Shown here piece by piece: positions 17,480 through 27,346 of a stretch of DNA of 64,000 nucleotides. The translations under genes were made by a program, and so were the position numbers. How positions within the stretch are numbered: the first letter of the stretch is position 1; every line of letters begins with the position of its first letter. This DNA is from Lachnospiraceae bacterium (GTDB taxonomy: Bacteria; Bacillota; Clostridia; Lachnospirales; Lachnospiraceae). The DNA is taken from positions 65,778-129,777 of the forward strand of contig CABJAM010000004.1 of the NCBI GenBank assembly GCA_902363555.1, in the 5' to 3' direction. The notes beneath the pieces were generated by a model. The model saw only the letters and a list, made by a program, of their open reading frames with translations. It did no database searches and was not told where the DNA came from.

Positions 17480-17664
17480 GTATGGGGTACCGGTGCGAAC
17501 CTGAAGTGAACATGAAATCTCCGGGGGATTCGCACCTGAATTTTTGCACAAAATGGGAGCGATTTGTAGGCAAACTGTGTTTTGCAGTTGCATTTTGTGG
17601 GGGAAATGTGTAGAATGGTATAAGAAAGACGCAAATTCTTTGAGGAAATTTGTGGATCTTTGGT
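17480..17664 (+). promoter_or_regulatory. CRISPR array 1 leader with promoter
   Basis: A T- and G-rich leader abuts the first repeat. It contains an inverted repeat GTGCGAA (17493-17499) with TTCGCAC (17529-17535). A promoter has TTGCAT at 17588-17593 and TAGAAT at 17611-17616, 17 bases apart. The same elements in the same order occur before array 2 and before the decayed array, at nearly the same distance from the first repeat (49 bases from the -10). Confidence 0.8.
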
Positions 17665-20432
17665 GTCGCTCCTTCACGGGAGCGTGGATTGAAACCAGAT
17701 CCGGCCAGATCCTGAAGGTGTACATCAACAGGTCGCTCCTTCACGGGAGCGTGGATTGAAACCTCTGCCTGCTTACGTGTATTTTGAGCAATTTCGTCGC
17801 TCCTTCACGGGAGCGTGGATTGAAACTTTTCCAAATTTTTCAGCAAATGCTTGAGCGATGGTCGCTCCTTCACGGGAGCGTGGATTGAAACGAGCTCAAA
17901 GTCACACAACTATAATGGTATTGAGTCGCTCCTTCACGGGAGCGTGGATTGAAACCCGAGTATGCTGTGTATATGGCACCGTGGTGATAGTCGCTCCTTC
18001 ACGGGAGCGTGGATTGAAACGCTGCTGAGTGGAGAGCGGTGCAGCAGGCTGCCAGGTCGCTCCTTCACGGGAGCGTGGATTGAAACCATGAGCTTGGACC
18101 GGAGACTTTCCGCGGTAAGTCGCTCCTTCACGGGAGCGTGGATTGAAACCAAGAAGCGCGTAAATGCCGATTTTAAGTACTTGGTCGCTCCTTCACGGGA
18201 GCGTGGATTGAAACTGCCAATATCTCGCAACAGTGGCTACGATATGCGTCGCTCCTTCACGGGAGCGTGGATTGAAACAAGGTGCCTGGGATGGCTTAAC
18301 ATCCATAGTAAAGGTCGCTCCTTCACGGGAGCGTGGATTGAAACTGGTATACTGTACCCTGCAGGTCGTACCTCCAAAAGTCGCTCCTTCACGGGAGCGT
18401 GGATTGAAACCTCCGGAGAAAAGTTGAGCATAGCAATGGGTAAGATGTCGCTCCTTCACGGGAGCGTGGATTGAAACAGACCGTAGTAATCCCCATGTAG
18501 TCACCAAGGCGGTCGCTCCTTCACGGGAGCGTGGATTGAAACATCATAACCCGTGATGGGCTGTGAATCTGTAAGGCGTCGCTCCTTCACGGGAGCGTGG
18601 ATTGAAACTTGGAGTACATTACCTTTTGTGAGAGGCTGTATTGTCGCTCCTTCACGGGAGCGTGGATTGAAACAATTGTACGAGACGGCTCAAGGCCTGG
18701 TAAACACGGTCGCTCCTTCACGGGAGCGTGGATTGAAACACCATCCAACCTCCAATCTGGGTATATGCCCGGGTCGCTCCTTCACGGGAGCGTGGATTGA
18801 AACTCCCGTCAACTGTCTGATCATTGTAGGCCAGAAACGTCGCTCCTTCACGGGAGCGTGGATTGAAACATCTGTTCCGGCAGGCCCATCTTTTCCGAAA
18901 AAGTCGCTCCTTCACGGGAGCGTGGATTGAAACCTACCAGGGGAAAGAATACTGCATTTCTATGTCGTCGCTCCTTCACGGGAGCGTGGATTGAAACCGT
19001 TAACTGATATGGTCATCCGGGTACGCAGGAGGTCGCTCCTTCACGGGAGCGTGGATTGAAACAACTGACCACCATTCCCAGCCTGCATACTCCGGCATGT
19101 CGCTCCTTCACGGGAGCGTGGATTGAAACCTGCTGGATCGCTACTTTCCTACAAATGCAGCGACGTCGCTCCTTCACGGGAGCGTGGATTGAAACTGCGG
19201 ACAGTAGGACCGAATATTATACCGCTTTGGTCGCTCCTTCACGGGAGCGTGGATTGAAACAGATATTTTGTCGTTCATGTTTTGACAGGCGGATGTCGCT
19301 CCTTCACGGGAGCGTGGATTGAAACCCTTTATATTCTCCGGACTGAATAATTGTTTCCGTCGCTCCTTCACGGGAGCGTGGATTGAAACGGTTAATTCCA
19401 TTGGTATCGCCCCTCTCCGTCAGTCGCTCCTTCACGGGAGCGTGGATTGAAACCCTTCAAATACCCGGGCAATGCGCCCGATACTCTGTCGCTCCTTCAC
19501 GGGAGCGTGGATTGAAACCAATCGCTGGCGGTCTTGCTGATCTGGCAAACCAGGTCGCTCCTTCACGGGAGCGTGGATTGAAACACTCATATCGCAGATT
19601 TCGGATCCGAACAGATTAGTCGCTCCTTCACGGGAGCGTGGATTGAAACCCTGAACCCGCTCCAATTAAATATTTTGAATATGGTCGCTCCTTCACGGGA
19701 GCGTGGATTGAAACCCTGAACCCGCTCCAATTAAATATTTTGAATATGGTCGCTCCTTCACGGGAGCGTGGATTGAAACTAAAAAGCAATACGAGGAGAA
19801 CCGTGGCCGGGGGATGTCGCTCCTTCACGGGAGCGTGGATTGAAACGTCATTAAGGTCATAAATGCCAAAATCGATAAAAGTCGCTCCTTCACGGGAGCG
19901 TGGATTGAAACTTACAATCTCTACAAAATTCGTGTTCCCCGCACTCGTCGCTCCTTCACGGGAGCGTGGATTGAAACCGTAGTAGCTACGAATGTAGAAA
20001 ACCTGAAACTGTCGCTCCTTCACGGGAGCGTGGATTGAAACTACACGTAGTACGGATTTGGCTTTAGTGCCAGTGTCGCTCCTTCACGGGAGCGTGGATT
20101 GAAACAATATGATCCTGTTCCGGGCCGGGATCACTCTGGTCGCTCATTTATGGGAGCGTGGATTGAAACTTATTACCTCACTTTTCTTCTTTGATTATGA
20201 TTTGTCGCTCCTTTACGGGAGCGTGGATTGAAACTCCCTGAGCAATGGTATATATCCGAGTGTCCAGATGTCGCTCCTTTACGGGAGCGAGGATTGAAAC
20301 ACTAGGAACCACTATTTCGATTTCGCTAGATGCCAGTCGCTCCTTCGCGGGAGCGTGGATTGAAACTGTTTTAAAATTTGTTCGTCAAGCGTCAAACTTT
20401 TGTCGCTCCTTTACGGGAGCATTGGTTAAAAA
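17665..20432 (+). CRISPR. Type I-C CRISPR array 1, 43 repeats and 42 spacers
   Basis: Repeats are 31 bases, begin GTCGCTCC, contain CTTCACGGGAGC and end GTGGATTGAAAC, the 3' end typical of I-C. Spacers are 32-36 bases. The first 38 repeats are essentially identical. The last five (20139, 20204, 20270, 20336, 20402) are degenerate, and the unit at 20336 has the CTTCGCGGG form used by array 2. The final unit has lost the GATTGAAAC end. Leader-proximal uniformity and distal decay place transcription and acquisition on the plus strand. Spacers at 19650-19683 and 19715-19748 are identical, a repeat-spacer duplication. Confidence 0.98.
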
Positions 20433-20950
20433 TTATTTTGAAGACCGCGAAGCCGCTTTACTCAGGTCTATTCCCTTCCAGGAGACAGTGAGGAGAATAA
20501 AATTTATACGGAGAAAAATATGAGAATAATTAAGTATTACCCTAAAATACTATTACTGAGGGAACCGCTATTTAAAGTCAGGGAAAAATTTGCAAAAACA
20601 ACATTCTATTTTTGCAAAACAGAGCATTAAAGAATATTAAGGCGCGCGCCTTTCAAGCACTAATAAATATCATATATCGATATTGCAGAGCCGGAGGAGA
20701 TTTTGTTACGTCCTTGACAAAGAATAGAAGAAATTATGAAATATTGTTCAATTCCAACGAACAAAGAGGGAGGGCCACAGGAAAAGTTGATTAGATACAT
20801 AAATGAAACGTATTCAATCCTATAAATAAAACTTAGAGAACAAAAACCTAAGGATTTTTTACCTAAGGGGTTTTGAAAAAACAATGAACACAAATGTTAC
20901 ACTTGATTTTGAAATAAAAAAAGATATCTTAGGTATACGGGTGCGGAAAG
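20433..20950. other. AT-rich intergenic region after array 1
   Basis: No convincing gene of normal size. A TTGACA at 20714-20719 has only a weak -10 (TATGAA at 20735). The palindrome GGCGCGCGCC lies at about 20641. A hairpin-prone pair of CCTAAGG repeats sits at 20849-20878, before the large gene. Composition is more AT-rich than in most of the window. Confidence 0.5.
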
Positions 20951-20970
20951 TTGAAAAAATTAAATTATAA
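20884..20970 (+). CDS. Possible short leader ORF overlapping the 960-residue gene
   Basis: ATG 20884 opens 28 codons ending at TAA 20970, overlapping the likely TTG start of the next gene by 20 bases in another frame. An AAGGGG lies about 12 bases upstream. It could be a translationally coupled leader peptide or chance; no family is recognised. Confidence 0.2.
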   Translation: MNTNVTLDFEIKKDILGIRVRKVEKIKL

Positions 20971-23833
20971 CCGTATCTGTAAAAACCTACCTGGATATCA
21001 AGAGAAAAGAACAGAGGATTTTGTAGAGGAGTTAGGCATGAAAATGAAGGATGTTTCTATTGAGTCTCTAAAACTATCCCAAGGTAGTTACAATTATTTA
21101 ATAAAAAAAGGTATTAAAACAATGGATCACTTATTGCATTTACCCACATCAGTTTTACTTGAAGTAGAGCATATGGAGTTATGTTTAGTGGCGGAAATCA
21201 TGTACAAAGTAGGTAAATATATATCAGATGGGCTGGAAAAAGAATGTCAATGTGATCAAAATGTTCCAGAATGCGTTCCTGATACACGTGTAGCAGTAGT
21301 GCCAGACAATGTTGTTACGGAATTTAAAGCCAAAATGGTATTACATGCTCTCGATCAGGAAACGATAGAGAACGAAATAGCAGATATCCTGTTTTTTGAC
21401 AGCAGTGGTGAACTGGTTGATGATATCGAAGTCACGAATATGAATTTGCCGCCAAGATCTGTCGGTGCTTTATTGCGAAACGGTCTTTACACAGCGAAAA
21501 AGATCGTCCTTTTTGAATATAAAGACTTTGAAATGATTAAGGGTTTGGGCAAGAGTTCAAAAGAAGAAATTTTGTATAAGCTGAAGAAAATGCTTTGCGT
21601 CCAGTTTAAATCCGATAAGAATAGCGAGCGGATTGAATCCGCAATTTCATCGATCCTGACAGATATTAGAGAGCATTGCCCAACTCTGAAAGATTCTCAA
21701 TATGAAAGCATAATAAAGGCAGCTATTTATAAAAACGAAAATATGTTAAAAGACGAAAGCAGCAGGATAAGTGATCACCGGGAATTAATGAATAGGATTT
21801 ATTCAGAGGCACCCGTATATCATGTCTTTGCAGAATATCTCATATCTCTTTTGAAAACAGGAGAGATAATGCCATTGAATGTTCTAAAACAGCAAATGCC
21901 GGAGGGAATCTGCAATTCCAACATACTTTTACAAATGGTTGCCTGTCTTTCTAATGATAAGAAAATAGATTGTTCGGATGAGGGGCTATGCCTTCATCTA
22001 TTGTCATTAGAAGAATCTATGAAAATGATGAAAGATGGTAACTCAAAACAGGCCTTGATGTACCGATTATGCGGGATGACGCTGGAAGATGCAGGGCACG
22101 AAATGGGAGTCACAAGGGAGAGGGCCAGACAGTTAACCAAAAAAGCACTGGACAAATTACCGGTACTGAAAGAAGATGAGTTGAAATATTGGTTTGAAAA
22201 TTACAATATTACAGCAGAAGAATTTCAGAGTATTTTTGACTTGTCACAGGAGGGCTATCAATATTTATTGTTGCGATATAGTAAGGGGAATAAAGGTCTG
22301 GAAGAATTATTGAATGATAATTATATTACAGGTAAAATAGCGCAAAAGGTTTTGATTGAAATGCGCAAATACTGTGTGATTATTAATGGGGAGTACATAC
22401 CGATCCGAAGAGATTTGATTTTAAGAAAATTAATAGAAGTGAATTATAGTGATAAGGAATGTACTTTTTCAGAATTTGAAGCGTTTTATAAAGGATTTCT
22501 TGCGGAACATAATCTTGATGGCGACGAAAAGCTTTTATTTCCAACAGAAAGAGCTTTTGAAGCCAGATTAGTGAATAATAACTATACCTTACTAAAATAT
22601 GGACATCGTTTTCGGTATTATGATATGGAAGCGTATGATATTCAATCACTCTTTGATGGGCTGGAGTTTAAACTTTACGATGGCTTGGAGATATCTACTC
22701 TAAAACTATTTCAAACCCATCAGGAATTGATGAATGAATACGGTCTCCGGGATGAGTACGAGCTCCATAATCTGATGAAAAAAAATGAGGAAATGCTGCA
22801 ACAGTATGATGTAAGTATTGGAAGAATGCCATTTATCTCTGTTGGAAATTCGGATCGGGCCAGGCAGACGATTCAATTTCTTTATCGGGTAGCTCCAATT
22901 GGTTTATACGAGTTCGGAAATGCATACGAAGAAGAATTTGGAATCAGGAGCGAGACCGTGTTAGCCAACTTTAATCAATATATAGATAAATATTATCATA
23001 ATGGAATCTACTCTGTTGATTACGAAATTATGACTGCCGAAGAGTATCGTATGCTTGAGGGCAGACTAAATAATGAGATTTATTTAATTGACGATGTAAA
23101 GCAGATTTATAACGAAATCTTTCCAAACGGGCGTATGGAAAAAATAAATCCATATACATTGAAAACAATGGGGTTTAAAGTTTATGCCGGCTATATACTG
23201 AAAAATACATATTCTTCTGGCGAGGCGTACTTTAAAAAATTTTTACAAAAAAACGAGATTGTTGATATGGAAATACTTGATAAAAGATTGACACAGAATC
23301 CAACATTTCAAATGGTACTTGAAGAGTTAAGGGTCAATTTTGATTTATTAGAGATTGAAAAAAGTAAGTATATATCGTTCTCTGAATTTTTCAGACAGGC
23401 TCCGGGAATAACGAAGGATGACCTGAAGAGATTTGTAGCAACGGCTTCTACGTATAACAACGAGGACTTTTTTACAATTCAATCGATTCGAAATGAAGGA
23501 TTTAGCAGCAGCATCGATCATTTAGATTTTACGGATTGGTTTTATGGTGCTTTGTTAAGAAGCTGTAAAAATATAAGTTACAGTAAAATGGCCGGAGGAT
23601 TTTTGTTCAGTCATTTGGGAAAACAGTTTAAACGTATTGATTTTTTCTCGTTTCTTATGGAAAAGCTAATAAAAATCAAAATTACAGAATTTATGAGCTT
23701 TATTAACAATACATATGGTCTGAATTTTGATCGATATGATATCCCGTCAGTTATTAACCAGTCAAGTATGTATTATAATTCAGCGACGGAAACGATTTAT
23801 TTGAATAAAGAAATATATTATGGAGATTTATAG
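20951..23833 (+). CDS. Large protein of unknown function with RpoA-CTD-like and sigma-4-like segments
   Basis: I do not recognise a named family for the whole 960-residue protein. Residues about 34-92 (SIESLKLSQGSYNYLIKKGI...) and 158-217 (MNLPPRSVGALLRNGL...IKGLGKSSKEEI) each resemble the helix-hairpin-helix C-terminal domain of the RNA polymerase alpha subunit. Residues about 365-405 (GMTLEDAGHEMGVTRERARQ) resemble sigma-70 region 4. The remaining ~550 residues are mostly helical, with possible winged-helix repeats and no nuclease or ATPase motif I can see. The start is probably TTG 20951, since the frame is closed by a stop at 20930; the ribosome site is weak. Codon use is AT-richer than the cas genes, suggesting separate acquisition. 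It lies between array 1 and cas3 on the same strand. A role in transcription or defence is inference. Confidence 0.75.
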   Translation: MKKLNYNRICKNLPGYQEKRTEDFVEELGMKMKDVSIESLKLSQGSYNYLIKKGIKTMDHLLHLPTSVLLEVEHMELCLVAEIMYKVGKYISDGLEKECQCDQNVPECVPDTRVAVVPDNVVTEFKAKMVLHALDQETIENEIADILFFDSSGELVDDIEVTNMNLPPRSVGALLRNGLYTAKKIVLFEYKDFEMIKGLGKSSKEEILYKLKKMLCVQFKSDKNSERIESAISSILTDIREHCPTLKDSQYESIIKAAIYKNENMLKDESSRISDHRELMNRIYSEAPVYHVFAEYLISLLKTGEIMPLNVLKQQMPEGICNSNILLQMVACLSNDKKIDCSDEGLCLHLLSLEESMKMMKDGNSKQALMYRLCGMTLEDAGHEMGVTRERARQLTKKALDKLPVLKEDELKYWFENYNITAEEFQSIFDLSQEGYQYLLLRYSKGNKGLEELLNDNYITGKIAQKVLIEMRKYCVIINGEYIPIRRDLILRKLIEVNYSDKECTFSEFEAFYKGFLAEHNLDGDEKLLFPTERAFEARLVNNNYTLLKYGHRFRYYDMEAYDIQSLFDGLEFKLYDGLEISTLKLFQTHQELMNEYGLRDEYELHNLMKKNEEMLQQYDVSIGRMPFISVGNSDRARQTIQFLYRVAPIGLYEFGNAYEEEFGIRSETVLANFNQYIDKYYHNGIYSVDYEIMTAEEYRMLEGRLNNEIYLIDDVKQIYNEIFPNGRMEKINPYTLKTMGFKVYAGYILKNTYSSGEAYFKKFLQKNEIVDMEILDKRLTQNPTFQMVLEELRVNFDLLEIEKSKYISFSEFFRQAPGITKDDLKRFVATASTYNNEDFFTIQSIRNEGFSSSIDHLDFTDWFYGALLRSCKNISYSKMAGGFLFSHLGKQFKRIDFFSFLMEKLIKIKITEFMSFINNTYGLNFDRYDIPSVINQSSMYYNSATETIYLNKEIYYGDL

Positions 23834-23836
23834 ATT

Positions 23837-24318
23837 GTTACTTTTTACACCCACGCCACTCACTACGTTTTGATGTTCCCTGGGGTTTGAGACACCCCCG
23901 CCACCCATGAGACGCCTCCCAAGCCTCCAGCCCTGGCCGCCTGCGTTCTCCCACAAGCCCCGCTGCCCATAGCCCTTGCGATGAAGCGACTCCGGAAGAA
24001 CAACTTCGACTAAGGCTGGGAAGCCCCTTTTTCGGGGGCCGGGCCGATGCTCAGCAAGCTCCTTATGACCTTTCTTCGCTTGGCCCTCATATTTGGGAGC
24101 GGAAATCCCAAATATGCCCCGAAAAAGGAGGCTTCCCAGCCTAAGTCTCCGTAGTTTTCCTTCGTATGCTTCATCGCAAGGGCTATGGGCAGCGGAGCTT
24201 GTGGGAGAACGCAGGCGGCCAGGGCCGGAGGCTTGGGAGGCGTCTCATGGGTGGCGGGGGCGTCTCAAACCCCTGGGAACAATAAAGCATAGTGAGTGGC
24301 GTGGGTGTGAAAAGTAAC
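23837..24318. repeat. 482-bp long palindrome with conserved three-way apex (copy 1)
   Basis: Two arms of about 200 bp (23837-24037 and 24117-24318) are complementary with few mismatches. The apex holds hairpin A (GGGCC 24041-24045 with GGCCC 24082-24086, containing CCTTATGACCTTT) and hairpin B (24088-24098 with 24106-24116, loop GCGGAAA). It starts three bases after the stop of the large gene and ends 39 bases before the cas promoter. A second copy with different arms but the same apex is at 59344-59732. Confidence 0.85.
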
Positions 24319-24357
24319 TAAAAATTTTAATATTATGAAAACGATATTGGAAAATAC

Positions 24358-24385
24358 TTGTAAAAATGTATAAAAGTGCTATAAT
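24358..24385 (+). promoter_or_regulatory. Promoter of the cas operon
   Basis: TTGTAA at 24358-24363 and TATAAT at 24380-24385, 16 bases apart, lie 55 bases before the cas3 start. No other promoter-like pair is apparent between the palindrome and cas3. Confidence 0.65.
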
Positions 24386-24440
24386 AGTATTCAACACAAC
24401 ATAATAATTGTGCAAAATAACAAGATTGAGGGGCGGGTAA

Positions 24441-26582
24441 ATGAAATATCTTGCGCACATTAGTAATGACGGCACAAGAGAGCAGACCATCAGGCAACAC
24501 GCTGAAGGTACTGCCGCACGTGCCGCTCAATTCGCTCGAAGCTTTGATCACGAAGCATGGGGCTATTGCGAAGGATTATTGCATGATATAGGAAAATACA
24601 CTCAAAGATTCGATGAAAGGCTTCACGGAGCCGCGATCAAGGTGGACCATGCGACCGCAGGCGCACAGCTTTGCAGCTCATTGAAAGGGTTATATCCATA
24701 CCTGAGTTATTGTATCGCAGGACATCATGCCGGCCTGCCGGATACGGGAGATAAAGCGGATACTGGCAGTCAACGGACACTGCAAGGGCGTCTGAAGAAA
24801 AAGATTGATAACTATCAGGATTATGCGGACGAGATTAAGATTCCGGAATTAACGGTACCTAAGATAAAAGTCGATCCGGAGCGAAAGGAATTTATCATAA
24901 GTTTTTTTATACGTATGCTCTTTTCCTGTCTTGTAGATGCGGATTTCCTTGATACGGAATACTTTATGGAGAATGGCCAGGTAAACAGATATCCGGGGGA
25001 TTCTATGGCTGCACTTTGTGAAGGTTTGATGGCTCATATCCGTTCATGGCTGGAAAATGAAGATCTGACGACAGTGAATGGAAGGCGAACGGAGATTCTA
25101 AAGAATTGTATCGCAGAAGGGAAAAAATCACGTGGATATTTTCGCCTGACAGTACCCACCGGCGGCGGTAAAACAGTCGCTTCGCTGGCCTTTGCGCTGC
25201 ATCATGCGGCAGCTAATCACATGGAGCGGATTATTTATGTAATTCCATACACAAGTATCATAGAACAAAATGCGAAGGTATTCGGTGATATCCTGGGATT
25301 TGAAAATGTCCTTGAAAATCACTGTAATGTGGATTACGAAAGCAGCGAAGAATTTCGCCCCATGCAGTTGGCTTCTGAAAATTGGGATAAGCCGGTGGTT
25401 GTGACTACAAATGTTCAGTTCTTTGAATCATTATTTTCAAATAAAACTTCCAAGTGCCGCAAATTACATAATATGACAAACAGCGTGATTATTTTTGACG
25501 AGGCGCAGATGCTTCCGGTGGAATATCTTAAGCCATGTATTGCAGCTATGGAGGAGCTTGTGACAAATTATAAAAGCAGCATTGTTCTTTGCACGGCGAC
25601 TCAGCCGGCGCTGGAAAAGCTGTTTTCATCAAATATAAATTTTACCGAACTATGTCCGCGAATGGACGATCAGTTCGGCTTTTTTAAAAGAGTACATTTT
25701 AAAAATTTAGGCACCATAACACAGGAGGCACTCATATCCCGGCTGATGGAGGATGAACAGGCGTTATGCATATTGAATACGAAAAAGCAGGTTCAAAGTG
25801 TCTACCAGCTTTTAAAGGGTGATGGCGTATACCACCTTTCAACGTCGATGTACCCAAAGCATAGAAAACGTATGCTTGAGTTGATACGTCAGCGGCTGAA
25901 GGATAGAAAACGCTGCATAGTGATTTCGACCAGTCTTGTTGAGGCGGGGGTAGATTTTGATTTTCAAACGGTATACCGGCAATTGGCCGGCGTCGATTCG
26001 ATGATCCAGGCTGCCGGACGCTGTAACCGTGAGGGGAAGCGTGGTTTGGATGAAAGCTGTACATATATATTTAATATTGAAGGCTCCAATCGGGTGGCGG
26101 GGCAGCAATTACAGATACAAACTGCGAAGCAGATCATGGATAAATACGAAGATGTATCATCTCTGGATGCGATCCATGAGTATTTTAAACGTCTGTATAA
26201 TTACCGCGGCGAAGCTCTGGATAAAAAAGGGATTCTTGAGAAGTTCAAAAAGAATAAATACCCATTTGCAGAGGTGGCCGGGATATTTAAGTTGATCGAG
26301 CAAAAGACAGTGACCGTTTTTATTTCTAAGGAAGCGGATGCGCAGCGGATACTCGGCGAATTAAAAATAAAAGGCCCAACCCAGTCTTTGATGCGTGAAG
26401 CCGGCCAATACTGTATTAATGTTTATGAAAATGATCTGGAGAAATTTTATTCGGCAAATCTGGTCCATGAATTAGATCCTAATTTAGAGGATGGCCTATG
26501 GGTTTTGACGGATGACAGTTACTACACAGAGGAAGTTGGCTTGAAATTACACGTAGATTATGGTATGGGAATTTTTTGCTGA
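24441..26582 (+). CDS. cas3: CRISPR-associated helicase/nuclease Cas3 (type I-C)
   Basis: Effector nuclease recruited by the I-C Cascade; it unwinds and degrades the target DNA strand. The 713-residue protein fuses an N-terminal HD nuclease (LLHDIGKY, His48-Asp49, plus His20 and a later GHHAG) to a superfamily 2 helicase. Helicase motif I is TVPTGGGKT with Lys244, motif II is DEAQ at residues 353-356, and motif VI lies near QAAGRCNREGK. GAGGGGCGGG precedes the ATG. It is the first gene of the operon and is separated from cas5c by 101 bases, whereas the later genes overlap or nearly touch. All catalytic motifs appear intact. Confidence 0.97.
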   Translation: MKYLAHISNDGTREQTIRQHAEGTAARAAQFARSFDHEAWGYCEGLLHDIGKYTQRFDERLHGAAIKVDHATAGAQLCSSLKGLYPYLSYCIAGHHAGLPDTGDKADTGSQRTLQGRLKKKIDNYQDYADEIKIPELTVPKIKVDPERKEFIISFFIRMLFSCLVDADFLDTEYFMENGQVNRYPGDSMAALCEGLMAHIRSWLENEDLTTVNGRRTEILKNCIAEGKKSRGYFRLTVPTGGGKTVASLAFALHHAAANHMERIIYVIPYTSIIEQNAKVFGDILGFENVLENHCNVDYESSEEFRPMQLASENWDKPVVVTTNVQFFESLFSNKTSKCRKLHNMTNSVIIFDEAQMLPVEYLKPCIAAMEELVTNYKSSIVLCTATQPALEKLFSSNINFTELCPRMDDQFGFFKRVHFKNLGTITQEALISRLMEDEQALCILNTKKQVQSVYQLLKGDGVYHLSTSMYPKHRKRMLELIRQRLKDRKRCIVISTSLVEAGVDFDFQTVYRQLAGVDSMIQAAGRCNREGKRGLDESCTYIFNIEGSNRVAGQQLQIQTAKQIMDKYEDVSSLDAIHEYFKRLYNYRGEALDKKGILEKFKKNKYPFAEVAGIFKLIEQKTVTVFISKEADAQRILGELKIKGPTQSLMREAGQYCINVYENDLEKFYSANLVHELDPNLEDGLWVLTDDSYYTEEVGLKLHVDYGMGIFC

Positions 26583-26683
26583 TAAGCGCTGACTGGTAAA
26601 CGTTTAGAGGGGCCGAACTGTTGCGCGACAGATCAGGTGCTCTGAACTGTTGCGTAACGAATGATTGTGAGAGGAGTGATTGA
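26583..26683 (+). repeat. cas3-cas5c gap with degenerate palindrome half-sites
   Basis: The only sizeable gap in the cas operon. It holds two direct copies of GAACTGTTGCG (in 26614-26625 and 26643-26654) and a decayed GTAAACGTTT, related to the REP-like family found elsewhere. A GAGAGGAG ribosome site for cas5c lies at its end. Confidence 0.5.
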
Positions 26684-27346
26684 ATGGGCGTGGGAGTAAA
26701 GGTAAAGGTCTGGGGCCCTTATGCTCTGTTTTCAAGACCGGAGCTTAAAGTGGAGCGTTACAGCTATGATGTTATGACGCCGTCTGCTGCCCGTGGGATA
26801 CTTGAAGCCATCTATTGGCATCCCGGGATGCGCTGGGTGATCGATAAAATATACGTGAATAAACCGATCCAGTTTACCAGCATCCGTAGAAATGAGGTTA
26901 AAAGTAAGGTGTCCGCCAGCAATGCACTCACCGTATTAAATGGCGGGCAAAAGGACCTCTTTATTTGTACAAAAACAGATATTGTACAGCGCGCATCCAT
27001 GCTCTTAAAGGATGTGGAGTATGTGATCAACGCTCATTTTGAAATGACCGATAAGGCTAATGCCAGCGATAACCCGGGGAAATTTAAAGATATTATCATT
27101 CGTCGGCTGCGGCGTGGGGAATGTTATTTTATGCCCTATTTTGGATGCAGGGAATTTCCGGCGAATTTCTGCTTATGTGAAGATGAGGTTATTACAACAG
27201 CTTATGAAACTGATGGCGACCGGGATTTTGGATTAATGCTGTATGATATGGACTATTCGGACCCTGAAAATATTGAGCCCATGTTCTTCAGAGCGGTGAT
27301 GAGAAATGGCGTTCTGGATGTAAGGAACTGTGAGGTGATCCGATGA
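26684..27346 (+). CDS. cas5c: Cas5c (Cas5d), crRNA-processing subunit of type I-C Cascade
   Basis: In type I-C, Cas5 replaces Cas6: it cuts the repeat RNA and caps the crRNA 5' handle. The 220-residue protein has the Cas5 RAMP fold start (VKVWGPYALFSRPELKVERYSYDVMTPSAARG shortened: residues 8-40) and the family-typical IDKIYV and FTSIRRNEV segments. His near residue 118 (VINAHFEM) corresponds in position to the proposed active-site region of Bacillus Cas5d. The Gly-rich C-terminal region contains RRGECYFMPYFGCREFPA. It overlaps cas8c by four bases. Confidence 0.95.
   Translation: MGVGVKVKVWGPYALFSRPELKVERYSYDVMTPSAARGILEAIYWHPGMRWVIDKIYVNKPIQFTSIRRNEVKSKVSASNALTVLNGGQKDLFICTKTDIVQRASMLLKDVEYVINAHFEMTDKANASDNPGKFKDIIIRRLRRGECYFMPYFGCREFPANFCLCEDEVITTAYETDGDRDFGLMLYDMDYSDPENIEPMFFRAVMRNGVLDVRNCEVIR

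Noticed and set aside
17665..20432. Many reading frames of 60-170 codons on both strands across the arrays, with repeated peptides such as RSFTGAWIE.
   Set aside because: They are translations of CRISPR repeats and spacers, with no ribosome sites.
24093..24317. 74-codon frame rich in Arg, Gly and Trp before cas3.
   Set aside because: It lies wholly within the arm of the long palindrome and has no ribosome site; the structure explains it.
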